Shown in pieces: positions 42,301 to 52,595 of a stretch of DNA of 64,000 bases; the stretch's first letter is position 1; each line of letters starts with the position of its first letter. The stretch lies in assembly GCF_000023225.1 (NCBI RefSeq), contig NC_013173.1:1862501-1926500 (forward strand), read 5' to 3'. The notes beneath the pieces were generated by a model that did no database searches, was not told where the DNA came from, and saw nothing but the letters and a program-made list of their open reading frames with translations. This DNA comes from Desulfomicrobium baculatum DSM 4028. GTDB lineage: Bacteria; Desulfobacterota; Desulfovibrionia; Desulfovibrionales; Desulfomicrobiaceae. Both the position numbers and the translations under genes were made by a program.

Positions 42301-44834
42301 TCATTCGTTGCGCAAAAACGGAGCCGCCTTGCGGCCCAGTACGCGCCATGTGCCAAGCAAGCCCATGCACAGCGACACCCCGACACCCACCAGTACGGTC
42401 AAAATGCCCATGGCGAGGTCCGGTCTGAACTGCATGCGCAAAAGGCCCTGGACCACGCCCCAGGCCGTGAGCGTACCCAACGCCAGACTGCCAAGGCCCG
42501 TGAACAGCCCGGCCAGGGAGAATTCGGCCACGAGAATGGCCAGGATGTCGCGCCGAGTGGCCCCGCAGACCTTGTAGATGACGCTGTCGTAGATGCGCCG
42601 GTGCTGGTCCGCCGAAAAGGCTCCGGCCAGCACCAGAAAGCCGGCCAGGAGGGCAACGCCGGCCATGACCTGAAAGATGCGCACCGTGCGGGTCAAAATC
42701 AGGGCCGCGTTGTCGAGCACCTCGCGGATGGTGATCACGGCCACCTCCGGAAAGGCTTGCGTGGTGCGGGCGTAAAGGCTCTCTTCGTTGTCCACGCCGT
42801 AGGCCGCGCCGAGCCAGGTCTGCGGTGCGCCGTCAAGAGTTCCGGGAGAAAAGATGATGGCAAACTGCATGGCCAGGGTCCGCCAGTCGACCTCGCGGAT
42901 GCTGGATATGGTTCCGGTCAGGTTGCGGCCGAGCACATTGACGGTCAAGGTGTCGCCAAGGTCCACCCCGAAGCCCTTGGCCAGGTCGGAAGTCAGGGAA
43001 ATGAGCGGAGGGCCGGCATAATCCGCCTGCCACCACTCGCCCCGCAAAAGGGTGCTGCCGGCCGGAAAATCCACGCTGTACGACAGGCCCCGGTCACCGC
43101 GCACGGCCCAGGACACGTCCTCGGCCACGGTGGCATTCTCCACGGGCGTGTCACCGATGCGCACGATGCGCCCCCGGATCATGGGGCGCAGGTCCAGACG
43201 CGAAACGCCGGGGGTATCAAGGGCAAGGGCGCGAAACCTTTCGACCTGATCGGGGCGGATGTCCATGAAGAAAAAATCCGGGGCCTCCTCGGCCAATTCG
43301 GCGGTCAGCGCCCTGGTCAGGCTGGAATTGACCATGACCACGGCCACCAGGGCCGTGAGCCCGAAGCCCAGGGCAAAGACCAGGCTCACGCCCGGCGAGC
43401 CGGGACGATGGATGTTGGCCACGCCGATGCGGGCGCTGGGCCAGGGCAATTGTGGCGCCTTGCCCGCCAGCCAGCGAATGACCCGGGCCAATCCTTTGAA
43501 CAGCACAAAGGCCATGATGGTGCCGCCCACGAACCAGGCCGAGAGCCTGGTGTTGCCTGCGAACCAGAAGACCATAAGCGCCAGCAGGGCAAAGGCGCAG
43601 GCCGTGGGCAGGATCGCGGCCCGCGGGATGCGCGCCATGTCGGCCGAGACGTATCCCCGGAAAATACCCGAAGGCCGCACCATGACCGCGCGAAAAAGGG
43701 GCGGCATGGAAAAGGCCAAGGTCGTGACCAGCCCAAAGAGGGCGGCCTGTAGGAGGGGGGCGACGTAAATTCCGCTGCGGACCTGGATGGGCAGGACGTC
43801 GGAAAAGAATCGCCCGGCCAGCCAGGGCACAAGGCTCCCGGCCAGGATCCCGGCGCAGGCTCCGACAAAGCCCAGGAACAGAACCTGCGCCAGGTATGAA
43901 ACGAACAGCACCCTGCTCGATCCACCCATGCATTTCATGGCCGCCATGTGGTTGAGCCGCCCGCCCAGGTACCCGCGCACCCCGCCGGCGATGCCGAGGC
44001 CCCCGACCAGCAGCGCGCCGAGTCCGATCAGGGTCAGGTCCACGCTCAGGCGCTCCAGCACCGTGCGGATGCGCGGGGCGGCGTGCATGTAATCGCGCAC
44101 CCGCCAACCTGAATCGGGATTATCAGCGCGAATGCGGCTGACCGCCTGCTCGGCGCCCCCGCCAGGCAGACGCAGCAGGTACTCGGTGCGGAAAAGGCTG
44201 CCCGGCTGGGTCAGGCCGGTCTGCCCAAAGGCGCTGGCGGAAACCATGAGACGGGGCCCCAGGCTGAAAAATTCGACCACGCGGTCCGGCTCGCGCTCGA
44301 TGACCGCGCGCAAGGCGAAACGCACTTCGCCGACACGGATCTCATCCCCCACGGCCAGTCCGAGGCGGGTGAACAGGGCCCGGTCAGCCACGGCCCCGGG
44401 CAAACCGTCACGGACCGCAAGCAGTTCCTGCACCTCCCCGCCGCCTTCCAGCTCCATGCGGCCGTACAGGGGGTAAAGAGCGTCCACGCCCTTGAACTCG
44501 ATCAGCACGGAGCGCCCTTGTTCCGGCGCGGCTGTCTCCGCGCGGGCCATGGTCCGCGTGGAAAGGGTCCGGCTCAGATCACCGAAGCCGCCGAGATATG
44601 CCGCTTCAGCCTCGCTCAGGTCCCGCGAGGTGAGGCTCACGCTCACATCCCCGCCCAGGATGGCCTTGGCGTCACCGGCCAGACCCGCTTCCAGGGCGCG
44701 CCCCAGAGAACCCACGGCGCTGATGGCCAGGACGCCCAGAAACAGGCATCCCAAAAAGACGCCGAAGCCGCGCAGGCCGCCCCGCAGCTCCCGGCGGCAC
44801 AGAGTCAGGGCCAGGCGCATGTCCTTGGTGCTCA

Positions 44835-44835
<1 letters not shown>
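42301..44835 (-). CDS. YbbP-like ABC permease with two FtsX domains
   Basis: An 844-residue protein with an N-terminal helix (about 25-45), a first cluster of helices at about 255-400 and a further set in the middle and at the C-terminus, giving about ten helices and two FtsX-type cores. This matches YbbP, partner of the YbbA ATPase. The ATG at 44835 shares one base with the YbbA stop (TGATG), with GGAGG just upstream. E. coli has the same tesA/ybbA/ybbP arrangement. The substrate is not established; lipid or hydrophobic compounds have been suggested from the link to TesA. Confidence 0.87.
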
Positions 44836-45507
<672 letters not shown>

Positions 45508-45509
<2 letters not shown>

Positions 45510-46158
45510 GTCGTCGATCCTTATATGGAGTATCACCTGGGCCGCGGCCCTCATATTGTTATGTCCGGTCCGCGGAGCGTGCGCGGGGCCCGAGATACAC
45601 ATCCTCGCCTTCGGGGACAGCCTGACCGCCGGCTACAACCTGCCTCCCTCCAAGTCCTTCGCCGCCCAACTGGAGGAGCGGGTGCTGAGCCAGGGACGAA
45701 AAGTCCGGGTCACCAACGCGGGTCTGTCCGGCGACACCACCAGCGGCGGGCGGACACGCCTGGCCTGGTCCCTGCAGGACAAGCCGGACCTGATCATCCT
45801 TGAACTCGGCGCCAATGACGGCCTGCGCGGGCTGGATCCGGTCTTCATGCGCGAGAACCTCGACGCCATGATTCAGGAATGCCTTGACACCGGAGCCCGA
45901 GTAATACTGGCCGGAATGCGCGCTCCGGTCAATTGGGGAGAAGCTTATCGAACGGAGTTCGAAAAAGTTTTCCCCGAGCTGGCTCAAAAATACGGGCTGC
46001 CTCTGTACCCTTTTTTTTTGGAAGGGGTTATAACAAATCCGGCCCTACTTCTTGAAGACGGACTGCATCCCAATGCTGGTGGCGTGGAGCGCATCGTGGA
46101 CGGTATCCTGCCCCTGGTCCTGGACGAAGTGGACGGCCTGATGCAAAGTCCCGCATAA
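45508..46158 (+). CDS. tesA: TesA-type GDSL esterase/lysophospholipase
   Basis: A 216-residue periplasmic protein with signal peptide (1-26) and SGNH hydrolase blocks: GDSLTAGY with nucleophile Ser38, GAND with Asn103, and DGLH with Asp184 and His187. These match TesA (thioesterase I/protease I/lysophospholipase L1), which hydrolyses acyl-thioesters and lysophospholipids. The GDSL block is followed by N-L-P-P-S-x-S-F-A as in the family. GAGGA precedes the ATG. It is divergent from ybbA with overlapping start codons. Confidence 0.9.
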
Positions 46159-46191
46159 TCGAAAACACGACATCCTTGTCGCGGGGAACTC

Positions 46192-46905
46192 ATGACCATT
46201 CTGCCTTTCGTACTGCTGGGCGTCCTTATCGGGGCCTGGTTTTTGTCCATCAAGATCATGCGCATCACCGTCGATGCGCTGGCCTCTCCCCGGGAGCGGA
46301 TGGCCCCGCGCTCCCACGTCCCCTCGGATCAGGAACTGCGCCAGCCGCTACGTCAGGCCGAAGAATGGGCCCGCGAACACGGGTTCGACGACGATGTCAT
46401 GTTCGACTTTCAGATCGCCTCCAAGGAGCAAACCCTCTTTTGCCGGACCTGGAAAAACACGACCGAGAAAACCTATCTGGTTTTCTACTACGGAATGGGC
46501 AAGCACTTCGTGGAACTGGTCACGATTTACGACGACAAGACCGGCGTGACGACAACCAACGCTCCCGACGCGCACACCCTGCCGGCCGTGCCCGGAGCCT
46601 TCATCCAGAGCTTTCCCGGATCGAGGCTGACGGATCTGCTCGGGCTGCACCTGCAAGGCCGCGCCACCCTTGAACGGCGCACAGGCCTCACTGCGCAGGA
46701 ACGTCAGGAGGAGACCATCGAGCTCATTGCCCGGTCCCTGAAACGACAGGCCACCTACGTCATGTCCATCCCCGGCTGGCAATGGAAGGGACTCTGGTGG
46801 ATCACCGTGCGCAAGAAGAAGATGATCGGCAAGGATGTGGGCTGGCAACTCGACCAGCTTGGCGTCTTTGAACCCAGCGCCGAGTCTCCGGAAATTCTGC
46901 AGTGA
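46192..46905 (+). CDS. hypothetical anchored protein, 237 residues
   Basis: One N-terminal membrane helix (1-22) is followed by a soluble domain of about 210 residues, with W-A-R-E-H-G-F, F-C-R-T-W-K-N-T-T-E-K-T-Y-L-V-F-Y-Y and L-P-A-V-P-G-A-F-I-Q-S-F-P-G-S. GGGGAA lies before the ATG. It is 33 bp after tesA and probably in the same transcript. I do not recognise a family. The compact alpha/beta domain faces the cytoplasm or periplasm depending on helix orientation, which is not clear. Confidence 0.7.
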   Translation: MTILPFVLLGVLIGAWFLSIKIMRITVDALASPRERMAPRSHVPSDQELRQPLRQAEEWAREHGFDDDVMFDFQIASKEQTLFCRTWKNTTEKTYLVFYYGMGKHFVELVTIYDDKTGVTTTNAPDAHTLPAVPGAFIQSFPGSRLTDLLGLHLQGRATLERRTGLTAQERQEETIELIARSLKRQATYVMSIPGWQWKGLWWITVRKKKMIGKDVGWQLDQLGVFEPSAESPEILQ

Positions 46906-46974
46906 AAACCCGGCGCCATTTCTCCTGCTCCGGGATCCGCCGACGCCCAAAGCGGACAGCCAAAGCGGCCAGCA

Positions 46975-47679
46975 ATGTCTCTTGAACCGCTGCGCTACGA
47001 TCCTCCGACCGAGCCCAGGCTGGCCGTCATCCACGAAGACCGGGACATGGTCGTGGTCAACAAGCCGAGCGGCCTCCTTTCCGTGCCCGGCCGCACCCCG
47101 GAGCTGTTCGACTCGGTCCTGTCACGGGTGCGCGAAATCCACCGGGGCGCCCAGGCCGTGCACCGGCTGGATCTTGGCACCTCCGGAGTGCTGGTCGTGG
47201 CCACCCGGCGCAAAGCCGAAACGATTCTGCGTCAGCAATTTCAAGACCGCCTGACCCGCAAGCTCTACCTGGCGCGGGTACAAGGCGTGATGAGCGAGGA
47301 CTCCGGACAGGTCGACCTTCCGCTCATCTGCGACTGGCCCAACCGCCCCATGCAGATGGTCTGTCATGACACCGGCAAACCGGCCCTGACCGATTATCAG
47401 GTGCTTGAAAGCGACGGGGAAAGCACCCTCGTCCTCCTGCGCCCGCATACCGGCCGGTCCCACCAGCTGCGCGTACACATGGCCAGCCTTGGCCATCCCA
47501 TCCTGGGCGACAACCTCTACGGCGAGCAGAGGCCCGGCGAACGCCTGCTGCTCCACGCCAGCCAACTGGGCCTCTATCACCCCTACAGCGGAGAATGGAC
47601 CACCTTCCACGCCCCCTGCGACTTCGCGGAGCACATAGCCCCCATCGTGCTGAAAGCGCCCACCCTGGCCAGTCCATAA
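46975..47679 (+). CDS. rluA: RluA-type pseudouridine synthase
   Basis: A 234-residue protein with the RluA catalytic motif HRLDLGTSGVLV, catalytic Asp66, preceded by V-V-N-K-P-S-G-L-L-S-V-P-G-R and followed by T-G-R-S-H-Q-L-R-V-H-M. It lacks an S4 domain and its size equals E. coli RluA, which modifies U746 of 23S rRNA and U32 of some tRNAs. The same dual specificity is likely but inferred. The gene follows the hypothetical anchored gene by about 70 bp on the same strand. Confidence 0.88.
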   Translation: MSLEPLRYDPPTEPRLAVIHEDRDMVVVNKPSGLLSVPGRTPELFDSVLSRVREIHRGAQAVHRLDLGTSGVLVVATRRKAETILRQQFQDRLTRKLYLARVQGVMSEDSGQVDLPLICDWPNRPMQMVCHDTGKPALTDYQVLESDGESTLVLLRPHTGRSHQLRVHMASLGHPILGDNLYGEQRPGERLLLHASQLGLYHPYSGEWTTFHAPCDFAEHIAPIVLKAPTLASP

Positions 47680-47854
47680 CCGGGACTTGCAAAGCATGAA
47701 GGCAGCAGATCGCCCCTTGCCCCCTGCACGCCCACAATCCGTTTGAAACCCGGCAGCCCCCCGCACAACCATCGGCAATTTCAATCCATGCCCAATCTTC
47801 TGATTTAAAAGAACGATTTGACCGCAGGCCCGCCTCGGGTCAGATAGTTTCCCC

Positions 47855-48358
47855 ATGATCCCAATATACTGGAAATCCTGGTCCTACGCCTTCGTGCGGA
47901 TCGGACTGGCCCTGTCCTTCCTCGCGGCCGGAATCATCAAGATTCTGGACCCCATGACCTTTGCCGTGACCATTGACGCCTTCGGCATCCTGCCGGGGCC
48001 GTTGGTCCTGCCCGTGGCCGTTTTGCTGCCTGTCGTCGAAATCATCGGCGCGGTGGCCCTCATCTTCGACATCCGGGGCAGCCTTGGCCTCATCACCCTC
48101 ATGATTCTCATGTTCATCGCTGTCCTCGGCTACGGGCTGCACATGGGCCTGGACATCGACTGCGGCTGCTACGGACCCGGCGACCCCGAAGGCGAGGCCT
48201 ACGCCGGAATTCGGGGAGCACTGCGGCGGGATCTGATCATGCTCGGATGCGCGGCAATACTGTATGCGTGGCGGAAGCTGCTGGGCGTGCGCCCGGATTC
48301 TCTCGCAACGAAATACGAATCCATAAAAACCTTTATTTTCAAGGAAGAAACTGCATGA
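47855..48358 (+). CDS. MauE/DoxX-type membrane protein
   Basis: A 167-residue protein with four membrane helices and the conserved Y-x-x-x-R-I-G-L-A-L-S-F-L-A-A-G-I-I-K-I-L-D first-helix block of the MauE/DoxX group. A C-G-C motif lies in the loop I-D-C-G-C-Y-G-P-G-D after the third helix. MauE-like proteins supply electrons or assist disulphide chemistry for exported enzymes. It overlaps the exported rhodanese gene by four bases (ATGA), suggesting a sulphur or disulphide relay in the periplasm. Confidence 0.8.
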   Translation: MIPIYWKSWSYAFVRIGLALSFLAAGIIKILDPMTFAVTIDAFGILPGPLVLPVAVLLPVVEIIGAVALIFDIRGSLGLITLMILMFIAVLGYGLHMGLDIDCGCYGPGDPEGEAYAGIRGALRRDLIMLGCAAILYAWRKLLGVRPDSLATKYESIKTFIFKEETA

Positions 48359-48879
48359 AGAAAATTGCCACCCTCGCCCTGACCCTGTGCTGCCTGCTTC
48401 TGGCCAGCCCCTCTTTTGCCCTCTTCGATTCCAAATTCGAGGCCGAAACAACCAAGGAAACCGAAGCCGTGAAGCTTTTCCGCGACACCACCGCCGGCGG
48501 CTACGACCTGGTCACGGCGGCCGAACTCAAGAAGATGATCGATGCGGGCAAAGACATGCTCATCATCGACACCATGCCCTACGAGGACAGCTACAAGAAG
48601 GAGCATGTGCCCGGCGCCCTGCAGTTTCTCTTCCCCATCCCGGACATGAAGGGATGGGACGACAAGGAAACCGGCGGCAAATCCCAGGCCGACTTCGAAG
48701 CCATGCTTGGGCCCGACAAGGACAAGACGATCGTCGTCTACTGTGGTTTCGTCAAATGCACCCGCAGCCATAACGGCGCGGTGTGGGCCAAGAAGCTCGG
48801 CTACAAGAACGTATACCGCTTCCCCGGCGGCATCTTCGGGTGGAAAGGCGCCGGATTTCCCGTAGGCACGCTCAAGTAA
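48355..48879 (+). CDS. exported rhodanese-like protein
   Basis: A 174-residue protein with signal peptide (1-22, ends S-F-A) and a single rhodanese domain at about 50-172. The active loop is YCGFVKCTRS, containing the catalytic Cys of the Y-C-x-x-x-x-x-x-S pattern, and a second Cys in the loop. The closing motif is F-P-G-G-I-F-G-W-K-G-A-G-F-P-V. AAGGAAG precedes the ATG, which overlaps the MauE-like stop. Sulphur transfer or thiol handling in the periplasm with its membrane partner is inferred. Confidence 0.87.
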   Translation: MKKIATLALTLCCLLLASPSFALFDSKFEAETTKETEAVKLFRDTTAGGYDLVTAAELKKMIDAGKDMLIIDTMPYEDSYKKEHVPGALQFLFPIPDMKGWDDKETGGKSQADFEAMLGPDKDKTIVVYCGFVKCTRSHNGAVWAKKLGYKNVYRFPGGIFGWKGAGFPVGTLK

Positions 48880-48927
48880 CTCCCCCGGCGCGAGGTGGAT
48901 CCACCCGGCGCTTTTTCAAAGCCGCAA

Positions 48928-48961
48928 AAAAGCCCCCGGATCGTTATGATCGGGGGCTTTT
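48928..48961. terminator. rho-independent terminator
   Basis: AAAAGCCCCC-GGATC pairs with GATC-GGGGGCTTTT around GTTAT. It serves the MauE/rhodanese pair on the plus strand and, being symmetrical, the lolA gene on the minus strand. Confidence 0.9.
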
Positions 48962-49012
48962 CCATTGTTGCACCCAGAATAAGGACTTATCCCTTTCTCA
49001 TTCCGCTCTTTT

Positions 49013-49651
49013 TCACTCTCCGACAAGCCCTTCGATCACGTCCGTGCCCTTGGGCGGCACCAGGGTGAATTCCTTGTCTTCCACGGGCACGTCAATCTCA
49101 ATTCCGGTCAGTTCCAATTCATTGATATTTCCGAAGAAATCCACCAGCTTGATCTTCTCCAGCATATCCTGGCCGGGCCGGACCCAGAGTTCTCCCTCGA
49201 CCAGATTGGGCTCGGGCTCCTTGGGGATGATCTTCAAATGCCTGAAATCCCCGTCCGCGCCCAGATCCTGCACGATGAAGTCGTCCTTCAGGTTGGCCTC
49301 GCCGGACAGGAAACGGATCATGGTCTTGGAACTTAAAACCTGCTCCACCGAGTAGCGGTAGACAGTCTCCTCTGCGGGAAAATATTCCCAGACCGTGTCC
49401 TGCCCGATGATGAGCAGCTCATTCTCGGGGCTGGTCGTTTCCCAGCGGATGAAGCGGGGGCGTTTGAAGGTGATGCTGCCAAGCCGCTCCTGCACTTCGT
49501 GGCTGGAGGCATTGGTCAGCTTCTGCAGAAAAAACCCTCTAAAAGACTGCAATGTATCATATCGCTTTTGGATCTGATCGCTCAAATCCGCAGCCTGTGC
49601 GCACCAAACGCTGGTCAGGACGAAGAGAAGCCCCATAAAAAAGCGCGGCAC
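49013..49651 (-). CDS. lolA: LolA, periplasmic lipoprotein carrier
   Basis: A 212-residue protein with signal peptide (about 1-20) and the LolA-type start L-x-x-I-Q-K-R-Y-D-T-L-Q-S-F-R-G-x-F-L-Q, then G-x-I-x-F-K-R-P-R-F-I-R-W-E and W-E-Y-F-P, all typical of the lipoprotein chaperone that carries lipoproteins from the inner to the outer membrane. AGGAGG five bases before a GTG at 49651 decides the start. It is divergent from the MFS gene. Confidence 0.85.
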   Translation of the reverse strand: MPRFFMGLLFVLTSVWCAQAADLSDQIQKRYDTLQSFRGFFLQKLTNASSHEVQERLGSITFKRPRFIRWETTSPENELLIIGQDTVWEYFPAEETVYRYSVEQVLSSKTMIRFLSGEANLKDDFIVQDLGADGDFRHLKIIPKEPEPNLVEGELWVRPGQDMLEKIKLVDFFGNINELELTGIEIDVPVEDKEFTLVPPKGTDVIEGLVGE

Positions 49652-49754
49652 ACGTACCTCCTGGTTGATGTTGCTTTCACGATTCAATGGACGTATCGGA
49701 AAAACCCTTTACGCCAATTGGGCAAATACAGAGTTTCCTCACGGTTGTTAAGCT

Positions 49755-50945
49755 ATGAACCCAGACCCGAAAAAAATTCCCCCGCTGCCCTTCACCCCGG
49801 TCCTGCCGGCCCTGGCGCTGCTGACAACGGTCTTTCTGGCCAATTTTCTGGCGCGGACCATGTTCGGCCCCCTGCTGCTACCCATCAGCGAACATCTTGG
49901 CCGCAGCCTTGCCGCCAGCGCCAACCTCTTTGTCTGTCTGGCAGCCGGATACAGCATCTCCGTCCTGTGCGCGGGCTTCGTGTCCCAGCGCCTCGGACAC
50001 AAGGGCACCATCGTCGCGTCCGTGATCGGCATAGGCATCGGCCTGCTGGGCCTGGCCGGGAGCGACACCTTTACCGGCTTTTCGATCTGGATCACCCTCA
50101 TGGGCATTGGAGCGGGCCTGTACATGCCATCAGGCGTGGTGACAATCACCGAGATCACGCCTCCGGCTTATTGGGGACAAGCCTTCTCCATCCACGAATT
50201 GGCCCCGAACCTGGCTTTTATCGCAGCGCCCTTCATCAGCGAACTGTTCATGAAATCCCTGGGCTATGCGGCCCTTTTCCGCCTGCTCGGAGTTGCATGC
50301 CTGATTCTGGCGGCAGTGTACGCCCTGCGCGGTCGGCGCACCGTGCGGCCGGGCATGGCTCCCGTGCTTGGCAACATAAAGACCATCGTAACCAGGCCGG
50401 CCTTCTGGATCATGGTTCTGCTCTTTGTTCTGGCCGTGGGCGTGGAAATAGGCATCTACAATCTTGTGCCCGCTTTTCTGGTCATGGAAAAAGGAACAAC
50501 CCGGGAAATGGCGAACATCATCCTGGGGTGTTCGCGCACCGCGTCCCTTGCCTTTTTGCCCGCCACGGGGTGGATCATCCGGCGCATCGGTTATCGCCGC
50601 ACTCTGGCCCTTTGCCTGCTGGGCACGGGGCTGACGACGCTGCTGGCCGGATACGGCCCGCTGTGGTGGACCGTGACCATGCTGACCCTGCAGCCCATCT
50701 TCGTGGTCTGCTTTTTCCCGGTGGGATTCGCGGTCCTGGCCCTGGTCTGCCCCAAGGCCACGGGCGACCTCTCCGTGTCCCTGACCGTCACATGCACGTC
50801 CATAATCGGGGCCGGACTCATTCCCGCCGTGCTGGCCTGGAGCGGGGAGCGGTTCAGTTTCGCCCTGTCTTTCACGCTCTTTGGCGCGGCCCTGTTCGCG
50901 GTGAGCCTTATGGCCATATTGAAGCTGCGCATCCCCGAATCCTAG
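49755..50945 (+). CDS. MFS transporter
   Basis: A 396-residue protein with about twelve membrane helices and the MFS loop 2-3 region (S-Q-R-L-G-H-K-G) after the second helix. The transport substrate cannot be read from the sequence; the type resembles the CynX/YfkF-like or major facilitator group with short loops. Its ATG is preceded by a weak site only. It lies alone between lolA and the PilZ gene and ends in a shared terminator. Confidence 0.83.
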   Translation: MNPDPKKIPPLPFTPVLPALALLTTVFLANFLARTMFGPLLLPISEHLGRSLAASANLFVCLAAGYSISVLCAGFVSQRLGHKGTIVASVIGIGIGLLGLAGSDTFTGFSIWITLMGIGAGLYMPSGVVTITEITPPAYWGQAFSIHELAPNLAFIAAPFISELFMKSLGYAALFRLLGVACLILAAVYALRGRRTVRPGMAPVLGNIKTIVTRPAFWIMVLLFVLAVGVEIGIYNLVPAFLVMEKGTTREMANIILGCSRTASLAFLPATGWIIRRIGYRRTLALCLLGTGLTTLLAGYGPLWWTVTMLTLQPIFVVCFFPVGFAVLALVCPKATGDLSVSLTVTCTSIIGAGLIPAVLAWSGERFSFALSFTLFGAALFAVSLMAILKLRIPES

Positions 50946-50969
50946 AAAATCCGCGAAGCCCCAAAATGG

Positions 50970-50993
50970 AAAAGGCCCTTTGCGGGGCCTTAT
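50970..50993. terminator. terminator between convergent genes
   Basis: AAGGCCC and GGGCCTT pair around a six-base loop, with an A-run before and T-rich end after, overlapping the stop codon of the PilZ gene. It can serve both strands. Confidence 0.75.
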
Positions 50994-51310
50994 TCGTATC
51001 TGGTCCAGAGCAGCGGCTCTTCGTACCGGATACCGATGGAGTAGCCTCCCTGGCTGGAAGGCACGCACCATGTGACTTTGGCTTTCACGTCCCGGGCCAG
51101 GCCCACCAGATCCTGCGGCAGGCGGACCATGACCCCGCTCCCCTTGTCCAGTGGTTCGGGATGGACGAAACACAGGCCCCCGCGACTGAAATTATACACC
51201 GTGGCCGGGCTGTACCCGCTTTGCAGCGACGTGGATATCTGCACCAGATATTTCTTTTCGTGACGCGGCCACTGTCGCCGATTGATATTGGGGCGAATGA
51301 TGTTGGGCAT
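50990..51310 (-). CDS. PilZ-domain protein (c-di-GMP binding)
   Basis: A 106-residue protein that is a single PilZ domain. N-R-R-Q-W-P-R at the start provides the RxxxR arginines and N-F-S-R-G-G-L-C-F the [DN]-x-S-x-x-G motif that together bind cyclic di-GMP. GAGGAG six bases before the second ATG (51310) decides between two in-frame starts. It is a stand-alone receptor; target and output are unknown. It lies 80 bp after panB in the same direction. Confidence 0.87.
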   Translation of the reverse strand: MPNIIRPNINRRQWPRHEKKYLVQISTSLQSGYSPATVYNFSRGGLCFVHPEPLDKGSGVMVRLPQDLVGLARDVKAKVTWCVPSSQGGYSIGIRYEEPLLWTRYE

Positions 51311-51393
51311 GCTCATCTCCTCGCGGCTGATCGTGAATCTTCACACCGCGTGCATCCCTAGCAAAAAAAACGAAAACCGAACAGAGCCGGATG

Positions 51394-52233
51394 TCAGCCC
51401 TGAACGTCGCCGTAAATCTTCTGCAACTGCTCTTCATTCATGGAAAAGGAATGCGCGGCATCAGGAAATGTGCCGCTGCGGACTTCATCGGCATAGACGC
51501 TGAGCGCGTCCCTGGCTTTCACTCCAAGCGTCTCGAACTGCTTGACGAATTTGGGCACGAACCGCTCAAAGAGGCCCAGGGTGTCGTGAAAGACCAGCAC
51601 CTGTCCGTCGCATGCCGCTCCGCCGCCGATGCCGATGGTGGGTATGGAGAGACGCGTGCTGATCAGCTCCGCGACCTGCGCCGGGATGCACTCCAGCACG
51701 ATCATGAACGCGCCGGCCTCTTCAAGCGCCACGGCGTCGTGCAGCAGCTTCGTGGCCGCCTCGGCAGTGCGCCCCTGGACCTTGTAGCCGCTCAACGCGG
51801 TGGCCGACTGCGGGGTCAATCCGATGTGCGCGCAGACCGGAATTCCGGCTTTGACCAGGGCCCGGACCTGCGGCGCGATCTCTTCCCCGCCCTCGATCTT
51901 GACGCCCTCGCATCCGCCCTCCTGCACCAGCCGGGCCGCGTTCTCCATGGCCTGAGCCGGGGATATCTGAAAGGTAAGATACGGCATGTCCGTGAGCATG
52001 AACGTGCCCTTGGCCCCGCGCCGGGCAGCGCGGCTGTGATGGATCATGTCGGCCATGGTCACAGGCACGGTGGAATCGTAGCCAAGCACGACCATTCCCA
52101 GCGAATCCCCCACCAGCACAATGTCGATCCCGGCCTCCTCGGCCAACCGGGCCGATGGATAATCGTAGGCCGTCAGCATGACGATCTTCTCGCCGTTCTT
52201 CTTCATCTGGAGGAAATCGCTTATGGTCTTCAT
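51394..52233 (-). CDS. panB: ketopantoate hydroxymethyltransferase
   Basis: A 279-residue enzyme, family length about 264. It transfers a hydroxymethyl group from 5,10-methylene-tetrahydrofolate to ketoisovalerate in pantothenate synthesis. Clear family blocks: MLTAYDYPSARLAEEAGID, LVGDSLGMVVLGYDSTVPVT, G-A-F-M-I-V-L-E-C-I-P and I-G-I-G-G-G. GGAGA precedes the ATG. It is the last of the pan genes, 11 bp after panD. Confidence 0.95.
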   Translation of the reverse strand: MKTISDFLQMKKNGEKIVMLTAYDYPSARLAEEAGIDIVLVGDSLGMVVLGYDSTVPVTMADMIHHSRAARRGAKGTFMLTDMPYLTFQISPAQAMENAARLVQEGGCEGVKIEGGEEIAPQVRALVKAGIPVCAHIGLTPQSATALSGYKVQGRTAEAATKLLHDAVALEEAGAFMIVLECIPAQVAELISTRLSIPTIGIGGGAACDGQVLVFHDTLGLFERFVPKFVKQFETLGVKARDALSVYADEVRSGTFPDAAHSFSMNEEQLQKIYGDVQG

Positions 52234-52244
52234 GCTTTTCTCCG

Positions 52245-52595
52245 CTAGGATCGGGTGATTTCGTTGTCCGGTCCGACCAGGACCACGGTGGGCTGGTGGC
52301 CGGGGATCTCTTCGGGGGCCAGTTGCACATAGGAGGCGATTATGACCCTCTGGCCGCGGCTGCCCTTGTGCGCGGCGGCACCATTCAGGCAGATCTCGCC
52401 CTTCTGGCCGAGAATGACGTAGGTGGAGAGTCGCTCTCCATTGTCCACATTGTAGATATCGACGCGCTCGTTCAGATAAAAACCGGCGGCACGGATGAGG
52501 TCGGGACAGATGGCCACGGAGCCCTCGTAGTCGACCTCGGCCCCGGTGATGGTGGCGCGATGCAGTTTAGCCTGCAAAAAGGTACGTAAAGACAT
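52245..52595 (-). CDS. panD: aspartate 1-decarboxylase proenzyme
   Basis: A 116-residue proenzyme. YEGSVAI contains the self-cleavage site between Gly25 and Ser26, which creates the pyruvoyl cofactor used to make beta-alanine from aspartate. Later blocks N-G-A-A-A-H-K and S-Y-V-Q-L match the family. It starts directly after the panC stop and precedes panB by 11 bp. Confidence 0.95.
   Translation of the reverse strand: MSLRTFLQAKLHRATITGAEVDYEGSVAICPDLIRAAGFYLNERVDIYNVDNGERLSTYVILGQKGEICLNGAAAHKGSRGQRVIIASYVQLAPEEIPGHQPTVVLVGPDNEITRS

Noticed and set aside
42151-43752. 533-residue open frame on the plus strand starting in the AT-rich spacer
   Set aside because: Nearly all of it is antisense to the YbbP-like permease; codons are atypical and there is no ribosome-binding site.
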